A stretch of 64,000 nucleotides of DNA from Oxytricha trifallax (lineage: Eukaryota > Ciliophora > Spirotrichea > Sporadotrichida > Oxytrichidae): the NCBI GenBank assembly GCA_000711775.1, contig ARYC01002519.1, forward strand, positions 1 through 64,000, in the 5' to 3' direction. Each line of letters begins with the position of its first letter. Position 1 is the stretch's first letter. A model generated the notes under the pieces. The model saw nothing but the letters and a program-made list of their open reading frames with translations, had not been told where the DNA came from and did no database searches. Positions 21,819 through 32,400 of the stretch are shown piece by piece. Position numbers and translations under genes: made by a program.

Positions 21819-22846
21819 TCATTTGCAACAACCCGAATTTTTATCCTTCTTTTTATTTTTGCGAGTAGATGCCCTATTCCCTTATAGCTGTACGTTCATT
21901 TAGGGATCAAAATCAGCATAACCATTGACTTTTAGCACGCCGCGAGTATTCATTTTTACCTTTGGTTTTTCCTCTTTTTTTATTGACTGTGATGCTATGA
22001 TTTCTATAAACGCATTATACAGTAGAATATTCCTACTTTTAGATAGGGTTTAGAACAGCTCGATTACACCAGCCCCAGTTTTCGCGCTCGTGCTGATATG
22101 CTCGCTTCCCACACCTCTTGCATAGCTAAAATATGAAAAATGTAAGAATTATGTTAATCTTTATGTCCAAATGAATCTGGTATGACGCTCTATTTTTACT
22201 TACTTCTCTGCTTCCTCAAGGGGTATGACACGGTTACTCATATCGCATTTATTTCCTGCAATGATAATTGGAGTCTCTGATGGGAGATACTTCCTGAGTT
22301 CCTTAATCCAAGTATTTACTTTAGTAAATGAGTCTTGATCAGTAATATCATACACAATCAGTGCGCCTACACAAAGAAAATTGATTAGTCATTGCGTTAT
22401 AGAGGTATTATAGAAAATCAGAGCATCTACTGCCTTATAAATAATGTTCTCATACCTTCTGCACCTCTGTAGTATACTGGGTTCAAAGCATGGTAACGTT
22501 CTTGGCCTGCTGTATCCCAAATTGTCAAACGCATCTATTACCCTCCAGGGAGATTGACTGTGTTTTCAAGACAACTTGCATCTAAAGTACTTTATTACTT
22601 CTCATCAAATTGCCCCATGCAAAAACGAACAGTCATTAAATCCTATAAAATTAGTATAGACTCACAAATTTAATGAACTGTTCAATACAATTTTAGAAAT
22701 AATTTGTCAAGGATGTCTTGCCGACTCTTGCTAAAATAATAAATCAATAAATTTGTTTGGTAACTTCAATGCAATAATTATTTATAGCACATTTTCATAC
22801 CTTCCCCTAGAACGACAATTTTGCTTGCTGTAGATTTTTGCTCCAT
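21819..22846 (-). CDS. rab21: Rab21-like small GTPase, several short introns
   Basis: ATG at 22846 gives [22 protein letters not shown]...TAG intron interrupts the P-loop, which joins as [10 protein letters not shown]. Exons then give [19 protein letters not shown] (switch I side), [20 protein letters not shown] (switch II), AGNKCDM (guanine specificity) and [23 protein letters not shown] and the [11 protein letters not shown] region are closest to Rab21, an endosomal Rab. The tail ends NSGCCK, with two cysteines for prenylation, then TGA 21821. Introns have GT-AG ends; the second one's exact borders are uncertain because the exon between P-loop and switch I looks about 15 residues too long. 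All parts are in order and no IES is needed, so the locus is unscrambled. Confidence 0.88.
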
Positions 22847-23021
22847 TTCAATTTTATTATTGCAAAATTATTCTTCAATTATTTACACTTTCCTTTAATT
22901 TTGTTATAATTTTATGCATCTCTTAATATTTAAATTCAATATCCTCCTTATCAGTCATTTTATAAATACTGTAAATAATGAATATTGGTAAATTTGTGAA
23001 ATGTTTTTGTTTTTTATTGTT

Positions 23022-24570
23022 TCATAAATATCTCTTTTTATTTGCTAAGGAGCTTGTTGTATTTTATCCAGTGGCATCTCCATTTACATCCCCATTTGCT
23101 GCTCTACTATCTACACTTTGTGTCAATCTTAAGAATTAAAATTCTATTGATAATAAAAATAATGTTAATCTCTGTTTAACACCAATGCTTTGGCCTTTCA
23201 TTGCGTTCTCAAGCATGCTGAAAGTCTCCTTGTGCCTCATTTAAGTGTTCTGTAATCTCCTCAATAACTCAGCTTCTTTCTCCTCCATTTTAGAGATACT
23301 TTGAGCTTTTTAGTGCAAGATTTGCTTTTGTTTATACAAAACACAAAATTAATTTAATATCATTGTATTATTTGTTTGTCTAGTTTCTCCAGGTAGTTCA
23401 ATTAAGATCTCTCCACTTTTGAGTTTATACATTAAAAAACTGATTAAAAGAAGTTTTTAGTATTTTATAGTTCCAGAAATGACTAAGCTTCTCTCTTGCT
23501 TACACTTCCTACTGTCTAATCTGTATTTTCCTATCTTGATTCTGCTATATAACAGTTTGCAAATACTAATTCTTCAGCTACTCCCCCTGTATCCTATTGT
23601 GTTTCAATGTGATATACGAGTTTCTCTTGTCTTCGTACACGTTCTTAGCGTATTCCATAAACTTTTATTTGCTTTGTTCTTTTTCTTGACGCTTTTACTC
23701 TTTGAATTAATCGATGTTCTGGTCTTACTGCATTTACATTTAAATTTTCTGTCTGTGTTGTTCTTCGTTTTATTGCTTTATTTGAAGGATTTTGTCTGCT
23801 TGTTTTCTTGTCTGGTCTATCTTTTTAAGCATCACATAATTTAAATTAAATCTAATCACATTAAATATAAATAAATGAAGCAAATAATAAATAAGCAACT
23901 TAGATTCTTCATTTTCAAGCATTTTGATTCTATTCTCTAGTAATTTCTCATCTTTTTCCATGACTTGGCGTGTTTGCTTGACTTTAAGCAGCTACCCCTT
24001 CTCAACTGAAACTGACATTTAACCTAGATTATTTTGATTATTTCACTGTAAATTTAATGATTTTTTGCTTACCATTTGAGTTTTCTGGTATTGTTTAGAT
24101 GAAGGACCCAGTGTTGCTTAGCGGTTGCAATTATGTGATAGATGACTGCTGCTGACGGTTTTGTTTTATAGAGCTGGACCTTTGATGAGCGCCATTTGAA
24201 TTTTACTTGATATTTACAGTACCGTAGACCCCTCCACTTCCATTAATGACTGTGCTACTTTAAGTTCCACTATAAAACAACACATTTTATAAATAACTGG
24301 TTCATATTGATATGATATATTAATTATGTAAGGCCTAGTAAAAACATAGAATAATGATTAATAAATTCCTTGAAATTTGTAACTTACGTGTATATTTAAG
24401 TGGGATCAGATTTCTAAACAGTTTAGTTATTTGTATTAGTTGCTCCATATGCTTCCTATTCATAAATTTATAACTTTCTTGTGTAAATATAAACATACCT
24501 ATGCTAATTGAGCAGTTTGATTAATGTTGGTTGGTGATTATTTCTATGGCTAAGTATTAGTAGTGCTCAT
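23022..24570 (-). CDS. Coiled-coil protein with several introns, unknown
   Basis: ATG 24570 opens MSTTNTQPQKQSPTNINQTA, an S/T/Q/N-rich region. Exons joined at GT-AG borders keep the frame: LAQ/EAYGATN, IYT/GTQSSTV, then SIKQNRQQQSSITQLQPL. From about 24000 the protein is a long coiled coil (QVMEKDEKLLENRIKMLENE, KSKQKFMEYAKNVYEDKRN, KMEEKEAELLRRLQNTQMR). It ends near LANKKRYL, TGA 23024-23022. AT-rich gaps at about 23840-23900, 23440-23480 and 23320-23370 are introns or IESs. It is probably a structural or adaptor protein, inferred from the coiled coil only. The start could lie further upstream (see 24820-25030). Confidence 0.65.
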
Positions 24571-25297
24571 ATTGGATGGATTAAGTATAATTTATTTAAT
24601 AAACTTATATATAGCTTAATTTTAATTAGTAATGATTTAGCTTACGATAATTGCAAGATTTTACATAAAATATAACCTTTATAAAATGATTATCAGTGAT
24701 ATTTACATGACTTGATAAGCTATGTTGGGTGAATAAAAGGTTTTGACAAATAATTAAGTAAAAGCTTGAATAATATATATAAAGTACATACATACATATG
24801 AATTGTTCTAAAATCTTTGTTGTCTCTTGAGGAAGCTTCTTGCAAAGCCTGCCTTGGAGATGAATTTGTTTTATTAGTAAATATTTAAGCTTAATTTTAT
24901 CATAAATTAGAAGAGATGACTCTTAGAACTATGAAGCCAGACAGTCACTGGTAGGTAACTAGGTAGCTGTCAAGTCAGGGAAATCAGATTCTTGCGGATT
25001 GGGATTATTAAGTTACTGGTTTCACATTCAAAACAAAAAATAAATGGTTTGTATTCGAAAGATTAGATTATATTGTTTTAGATTAATGCTTTATTTTTAA
25101 TCAAATCAAGAAAATAAACAATTTAATAAAGTTGTCTTAAATTTTATAAAATCTAAATATAATTTCATATAATAAACAAATATCTTAAAGTTAATCGTAA
25201 AAAATAAATTTTTTTTTCCTTAGAAAATTATCAAGTCCACTATATTTCTCTTAAATTATTTTATTATTCTTAGTAAGTATCTTTAATTATAAGGGAT
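24571..25297. other. Intergenic stretch with a possible upstream exon (24820-25030, minus)
   Basis: Most is AT-rich. On the minus strand about 25030-24920 gives NPNPQESDFPDLTATQLPTS and about 24850-24805 gives HLQGRLCKKLPQETTKILEQ before a GTATGT donor. These look coding and could be 5' exons of the coiled-coil gene. The plus strand is also open there, so this is uncertain. Confidence 0.3.
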
Positions 25298-26662
25298 TTA
25301 ATTCTTTTTCTTGTATTTCTTGAGCACTGGATAGATGTTTTCATAGGCTTCCTTGATGTCGTTCTTGTTCTTAGCACCAGTAAGAACGATTTTACCACTA
25401 GCGAAGATAAGCAGGACAATCTTGGGTGTGGCCATTCTGTAAATTAGGCCTGGGAAGATTTCGGGCTCATATTGCGAAAACTTTTCATGAGTGCTTGACA
25501 AACTTTCAAGTGAAATTAATACTCAAATCTACTTGTTAAATTAGCTTGATTAAAAATGGTAATTACCTTAGATAAAAACAAAAATATTTTTTTCTTCATA
25601 ATAGTGGACATAAAATTACAAAAAATTATATTAGTGTGAGCTAATTTAAATAGCAAATGGAAATTTTATAATATGTTAGAAAGGCATTAAAAATTAAAAG
25701 ATTTTAATTGACATCAATCAAATAAAATAACTTTATAAGTTAATGCAAGATATTTAATGTTTGGTTCCATATAAATAGACAAATCATAATAAACATGCTT
25801 ATTGATAAATGGGGAAACCGACATCACATGAGCCAACAATATTTTAAATCTTGAAATCCTGCATGTTCACATCTTCAAAGCCAACTTTCTTGATGGCTTT
25901 TGAGTATTTCTTAGCAGCATCTCTACTGAACTCCTCGGATTTAGCACCTGTGCACACCATTTTACCTGAACTGAAATCAAGGCAGTTGTTTTTGGATCTC
26001 TAATACGCATAATGACGGCAGCGAAACGCTTTGGGTTGTATTCAGCGTTACGACAATTCATTGCAATTTTTCTTAAATCAAGTTTCATGCCTAGATTTGC
26101 AGTTGAAACTATGTTTTGCAAGATTGGTTGGGGAATTTTCTCTGCTGAGACTGAGGGCTGTGGCAAAGCTGGGACGAAGTTACCAGTTCTTGGTGGGATT
26201 TATTAAGAAATTCTAGCAAGCTAAAATACTCTATTCAATGAAGATATTACTAAAAATTTAAATTAAGTTTAGTTTGGCATCATTGGAGAGCTGTTAATCA
26301 TGCCGTTTGGTCCTTAAGTAGGCATCATATTTGGGGGATAAGGTCCTGGTCTATACATTTCCATTCTGGCTTGATTCTCTGGACCTCCACCAATTGGAAA
26401 TGGAGCACCTGGCATTGGTTATGGTCTTACTACTCCGCCTTAGCTGTTCTGAAACATGGGGTGAGGATGTCCCTAGCCGGGCATGCCACTCATCATTCTG
26501 TTGGGCATCATACCAGAGGGTGGAATTGATGTTGGCCTTCCCTACACAAAAATAAATTTTGAGCGATCAGTCAATCGAAGTAATTAATATCAAATAATAA
26601 TTATTAATTTAAATGGCACATACGTCTTTACCAATAGTGGGAACTTAAGAACCAAGTCTTTA
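25298..26662 (-). CDS. TBP: TATA-binding protein, downstream gene segments (minus-strand part of a scrambled gene)
   Basis: The protein binds TATA promoters for all three RNA polymerases. The minus strand holds the second half of the disordered N-terminus ([18 protein letters not shown] and [15 protein letters not shown], about 26520-26270, after an intron at about 26632-26540). Then come the two core repeats: [20 protein letters not shown] to [19 protein letters not shown] (about 26200-25860), and [20 protein letters not shown] to [11 protein letters not shown] (to about 25298). Spacers lie at about 26215-26275 (candidate pointer CCAA) and about 25535-25825 (pointer ATTT, restoring [13 protein letters not shown]). 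One base is missing in ALI-FSSGK near 25970. The stop was not located. The N-terminal segment lies in inverted orientation at 26759-27327, joined through the pointer at 26653-26662. Confidence 0.93.
26653..26662 (-). repeat. Scrambling pointer of TBP, copy 1 (TAAAGACTTG on the minus strand)
   Basis: Ten-base repeat shared, in inverted orientation, with 27318-27327. Bases on either side differ, so the match is exactly ten. Confidence 0.88.
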
Positions 26663-26758
26663 ATGTATAATATTTTGCCTCCCCGCATATAAATAGTGGG
26701 AAATCGAATATATCGATTATAAACTTTATAATTAATTAATAGAGACAAGCTTTAAAAA

Positions 26759-27327
26759 ATGGATAATGTTAGTGGTATTGAGAAAGAACTCAATAAGTTA
26801 GGGTGTGCTAATGCGACTTATAAGTCAGAGACCTAAAGTAAGGTTTCTGAGAAGGGTTAAAATTAAATATCAACTTAAAATTCTGAGAAAAATGCTCTTT
26901 CAACAAAGAGTGGTGAGGCTTCAGGAACTCGTCAGACTTCGAATGGAGGCGCTCACCTATCACAGGATGTTTCAATGAATGGAAGTTAAAATCAAGGAAA
27001 GTAAGGAAATACCCTTTATTTTACAAGATATTGCTAGAATGGGATCATCTGGAAGTGGTCTGATGGGAGCATAGATGGACATGAGAGTCAAACAAGAATA
27101 GAGAAAAGACTCAGGTGCTTTCAATGGCAATCAAATGAGCGACAGAGGATCGCATCACTCTGGTTAAAGCGGAGCAGGAGGCTCTCATTAATTTTATGGA
27201 AGTAACAAGCCTGATTAATCCAAGTACATGTCTTCTTCCTCAGGTCATCCAAGTGCTGGTATGATGCTCCCACCAGGTCAAAGCTACTCCAACTCACCTT
27301 TTCCAAATATGTCTGGCTAAAGACTTG
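26759..27327 (+). CDS. TBP: TATA-binding protein, first gene segment, inverted relative to the rest
   Basis: ATG 26759 starts MDNVSGIEKELNKLGCANAT. A GTAAGG...TAG intron (about 36 bases from 26998) interrupts GKM/GSSGSG. The segment continues glycine/serine/glutamine-rich (PSAGMMLPPGQSYSNSPFPN) and reaches NMSGQRL. No stop follows in frame for a long way. Its last ten bases, TAAAGACTTG (27318-27327), are found again at the outer edge of the minus-strand segment. Joining there gives NMSGQRLGSQVPTIGKDGRP with the frame kept. So this is the TBP N-terminus, which must be flipped and spliced to the minus-strand segments during macronuclear development. Confidence 0.88.
27318..27327 (+). repeat. 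Scrambling pointer of TBP, copy 2
   Basis: TAAAGACTTG at the end of the inverted first segment; recombination with 26653-26662 would join the two in frame. Confidence 0.88.
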
Positions 27328-27429
27328 ATTCGAAATTATAATAAATCATTTATCTTTTGTCAATATGCTCTATAATATTTATCAGATTCAAAGTAAAAAG
27401 ATTTATAAATTAAAATGGAACGATAAAAT

Positions 27430-29306
27430 ATGCAAAACTTACTCTCTTAAGCTTTAGCTTAAAGGTTCTCTTTGGCTCCACAAGTTGATGAAACTTATTA
27501 TAAAATTATCCCTATATTTATTAATTAAATTTATTAATGTACATCTAAGAAGTATTGGATGTCGATAGAGTAAACAACAAAGAAGAATTGAAAGAATTTA
27601 TTGAGGCAGTTTAATGCTTAATTTGCCTTGGAATTGTGAGAGATCCAGCGATGGAGTGTTCAACATGCAACAGGCCCTTTTGCAAACTATGCTTGGATTC
27701 GTGGTAGCGTCATAATCGTACTTGCCCGATGAGATGTGAACGACCTTAGTTCTAAAAGATTCATAGAACTATTGCAATATCAATTATTTTTTGGGATATT
27801 AATCAATTAATTATTGCAAATATTCTTCGAGCTCATATAATATTTCACGTTCTATATACTTCTTAAATATTTTATGATTTATTATGATTTATTTATTTTT
27901 CAATTAATTTAATAAATAATTATTAATACATTTAAATTCTTTCTATATCAAGAACATCCTAACTAAGTTCAGATTCTAATGTAAATTCGAAAGTATGGGT
28001 TGCTTAGAATTGCCTTACTATGACAAGCTATCGAAGCACGAGTAAAATTGTACTTATGAGATTGAAACCTGCGAAAAATGCCAAATTCAAATGCGAATCG
28101 TTGAGAAATCCACCCATGACTGCATAACCTCCCTTAAAGTAGAAGTTTCTAAGCTTAAGAAACACGCAAAATCTAGGCTTTTGTATTATACTTCAGGTGG
28201 CAGCTAGGATTTTCATATTTTTGATGAGAAAAACTTGGATTGGGAGAGCTTCAAAATCAGTGGAGAATTTCATTTCCCGATATTAAGTCAGTTCGTAGTT
28301 ACAAACAGCAGTGGATTGGATTAAGAAGCTGATTAGAGAATGTAATAACTGGGCAGGTAAAATGAAAACATCAGCACTAGAATATTTGGTATTGGTGGTA
28401 TTAAAGACATCACAAAGGTTATAAACTATCAATTATTCTTAATAATTCTTCATTTTATATGTATTTATTATAGATCAGAGGGCAATAAGTAAATATCTGA
28501 AAGAGTAACTGAACCGACTAAAGAGACTTTTGAAATATTTATAAATCTCTTAAGTGTTCAACCCAAGTAAAACATGAAAATAGCCAGAGCTATGTTTGGA
28601 GTTGCTCTTGATCCATCTTCCACTTAAATATTTGTTGTTGGTGGTATTGATATCGAGAAGAAAGAAATATCTGATTGTGAAGTGTATGACCTTAAGCAAA
28701 ATATGTCTAATATTTTATAAAACATGTGGAGTAGCTTGCCAAAGTTAACAACCCCAAGATCATCAGTATCATTAATAGTAATCAACTCCTCATTTATCTA
28801 TTCTTTTGGAGGGTTCCCACTGTCCAACTCATCAATCGAGTTGTTCTATCAATCTAAATGGCAGGCTATTCAACTCAAAGACGGGGATGATTTTATACAT
28901 CCATTTTGGGCTGGTGCACATCTCTCCGATAAAATGAATGGATCAATCTACATATTTATATGACTATTATTTATATATAATTTTACATATTTGGAGGTGG
29001 ATTGAAATACAATGATTCTTAAGATATTTATGATTACAATGCTGACAATCGCTAGTTATCCAAACTTAAAATAACACTCCCAAAAGAAGATAGATTTTTC
29101 TACAATTCTAGTTAAATAAATAGAATCTTATTTAAAGGATCCACTAATTTATATTATTTGGATTAAATTCACAGAAAATAGTTCTAGGAGAAGATAAATT
29201 CATAACAATGGGAAGACACGGAGTTTATAAAATGGATTTACAAAGAAAAACTTGCTATAAATTAGCGGAGGGTTATAGAGACCTAGATGGAAAGAAATAA
29301 CTATGA
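27430..29306 (+). CDS. RING / TRAF-type zinc finger / kelch-repeat protein, probable E3 ubiquitin ligase
   Basis: ATG 27430 gives MQNLLSQALAQRFSLAPQVD. After a spacer (about 27490-27540) a RING finger follows: CLICLGIVRDPAMECSTCNR, then PFCKLCLDSW and CPMRC (about 27615-27750). After an AT-rich spacer (about 27755-27955) comes a TRAF/SIAH-type finger region (MGCLELPYYDKLSKHEQNC, CEKCQIQMRIVEKSTHDC). Kelch-like repeats complete it (TRIFGIGGIKD, QIFVVGGIDIEKKEISDCEV, SFIYSFGGFPLSNSSIEL, GGGLKYNDSQDIYDYN), ending DGKKQL, TGA 29304. RING proteins of this type pass ubiquitin to substrates, with kelch repeats as the binding part (family knowledge). Two very short IESs are certain: 28958-28992 (pointer ACATATTT) and 29134-29159 (pointer TTATTT). 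Each removal restores the kelch frame. Confidence 0.85.
28958..28992. other. 35-base IES in the kelch gene
   Basis: Pointer ACATATTT stands at 28950-28957 and again at 28985-28992. Without the spacer the frame reads GSIYIFGGGLKYND; with it, TGA follows at once. Confidence 0.88.
29134..29159. other. 26-base IES in the kelch gene
   Basis: Pointer TTATTT at 29128-29133 and 29154-29159. Removal joins NRILFGLNSQKIVLGEDKF in frame. Confidence 0.82.
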
Positions 29307-29425
29307 TTTAATGATTATTATTAATAAAATTAACTGAATTTAATAGTTTAATTAACATTGTGATCAGTTAATATTTAAATATTAAATTATTATTATAAAT
29401 TGGTATTAATTTATTAAGAATTGTT

Positions 29426-32400
29426 ATGACAGATAAAGTCAACAACTAGGAAATCAAGGAGCCATTACTTAGTAAGTAAGAGTCAAAGAGCCTGAAAGAT
29501 CATCGACAGAGCTCACAACCAGACTATAGCAATATAAAGATTATCAGTATAATTGTTATAATAACTATTATATTTTATGTTTTATTTATACTATTATAAG
29601 TTAGAAGCTGAGTTTAATGAATGAGATTATAGACTCTAGTTCAAGCAGTTGGTCTCCTTACAGTTAAAAAGATAAAAATTAAGAATAAACTTAACCACAG
29701 GAATTCAAGAAGAAACCTCTTAATCCATTAGATTTATGAGATTTATTATTACTAACATTCAATACTATAAATCTAATTATGTCATTAGAAATATTTGCTC
29801 AGAATGATAGGAAAAAGACATGTTTTAGGTTACTCCAGGATTTTTTCTAAGAGCCAGATATCCCTCTCAAAGATAAAATTATTCTTGGGCCTGTTGATAA
29901 GTACATCAAGTACAGTAAGTTAACTAACCATATTTTATGTATAAAAACAGTAGCATTTTTAGTTTGGAATCATGTTTCATTAATTCATGAAATCTATGAT
30001 TATACTTTTCTACCATATTCGTATATATAACTTAATGTATATTTAGATCGTTTTCCTTGGAAGTTACTAATACACATACTTTTAATTGCATTCACAACGA
30101 TGGAAGTATTGCTAATACTAGAATCATAAAATGAGACTACCCGCTCCCAAGAAAGAGTGTTTTACAAATATTTCTTCAATGAAGACGAAAATTATGATTC
30201 GTTAGATCAGGGAAGAGTGAGAAATTTCTACGATGTCAATTCTTTCAGGGAAATTATCAGTAATAGTGTGGAGGTAAGCCAAAACTACATTGATTTAATG
30301 CTTAATTATATAGAATTACTATACTATCAACGATCGAACTATGGAATATTATGACTATTTTTATACTGACAGCTCAATGCAGTAAATTAAGCCAGTTAAA
30401 ATCTAATTGTTCTATGCTGACGAATAGTTTACCCCACAAAATGTAAATTATTTTGATTTCTTAAGTCGTTTCAATAGTATATGGAGGGATTTATAGAGGA
30501 AGATAGCAATTTCTTGGAAATCTCAAGAGAAAATTAGAAAATATTTGATTAACAGAAATTTTCAAATGAGTAACTGAAAAGATTGATTGTGAGATTGGAT
30601 AAAATCGAATTGGTCTATCATTTGAGCTCCAAACTTTTAGATTCGAGACTTGCTAAACAATTCCCACTCTATCAATGGTTAATTAAGCTCATTAATATTT
30701 ATATTTGAATAAATAAAATCTAGTTTAAGCGTTAATTGTTATTAAAGAAATTTAGCAGGAATTCAGCTTTTAAGACAGAAACCATATGTCTTTACGGCTT
30801 ATGATAACAAAGATCTCAGCCACAGATGAATACGCAAGGGAGTACTGGACTTAGTATATTTGGATTGATATTGGCATCATTTTGCTTGCTCTTAGTTCTA
30901 TATTTTAGGTATAGCCAAGAATAACATCGATAAATTTCATAATTAAAAAAAGTATACAAGCATTTAGTTATTTTTTAAATATTTTAAGAATAAAGTTTAC
31001 GCAAGTATAATTAAGGTTGATATTTTTATCATAATCCTCTTTCTCAAGTTAGATTCATGAATTTTTTTCATCTGAGAAGAGATTTTTAAGATAATTAATA
31101 GTTTAAAATATTATTTTTAAAGAAAGTTCTTTATTATTTTATATAATATAGCAATTATTAATAGTTTATTATTATGTAAAAAACCTTTTTTATCTTTTAC
31201 TTAACTATAAAACGAAGCCTTTTTTAAATAATATAGGAATTTTAAAATAAAATTGTAATGAAGATTATTTAATAAGAATTGATTTTCTTTTGATTCTAAT
31301 TTTGTAATGATTAATTTAACTTTTCTGAAAAACTATAATTTCTTATGCAATTAGAATTTTTAGTAAATCTGATTGAAACTTCATTTTAAAAACAATAAAA
31401 TTTGAAATTTTCAATGAAATACAAAATTTTAACATTCTGATATCAGGGTTTATAACCCTTTATTTTTCACTTGGAAGTATATTTATGAAGTGGCCGTTCT
31501 CTATAACGAACTTAAACTCAAATTTGCGAAGAGTAGTTACTCGAAGGCTTATAAAGAATAGTAAAAAACGATAAATAAAATTAGAGAGAAGAATCTACGA
31601 TCATTAAAATTTAATACAAATTGCGTTAAATGAATTAGTTTATTAAGTACCAACAACTTAATGTCTTATTTAATTATTATTTATTTTGAATATAAGAACG
31701 AGTTGTCTATGGCTGGATCATAAAGAGGAGGCTCAGTAAAGGAAGACACTGATGAGAATGATTTAAGCGACAGTGACACTTTAGGAAACCATCAAAACAT
31801 ATATAAAAGTTTTGTATTTAATTTCATGTAATATACATTTATATAAAAAACAACCCTGGAGATATGAGTTAAAAGATAAATCCGTAAAACCAAGACAATT
31901 ATTTCGATTAATCAGTGGCTACGAAACATATCTTGGATAACAAAAGCAGATTGCAACAAGACTTCAATCTTGAACCTATGGTGCTGTGGGAAGATCTCAC
32001 AGTCAATGATAAGATCAAACTCTTTAATTTTTTATAGTATTAGCAATATAATAAATAATTGGATTAATGAGAATATTAATATATGAGTGTTTAGTTATTG
32101 GACTATACTTTCTATAATAGGGAGTTTCCTGCAGATATTTGGTTCACTGTCAAACATTATGAGCGTGTACAATATATTCGAGATTGATAGGCAAGGGGGA
32201 AATGTGGAATTACTAAATTTATTGTAATTTTAAGGCATTTTTTGGGGAATATTTGTATTATGATCTAATTAAATTACTGATAGGATTAGGGTGTATGATG
32301 GCTTGGTTAGGTCTTGTTAGATATATGGAGTATAGTGAGGAATACTCGATTCTAGGCAGAACACTTTTATATAGTATTTATGGATGTATCGATTTTAAAT

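Noticed and set aside
23479..23844. Plus-strand leucine-rich 121-codon frame resembling a membrane protein
   Set aside because: It is the antisense of the coiled-coil gene; K/E/Q codons read backward give L, F and S.
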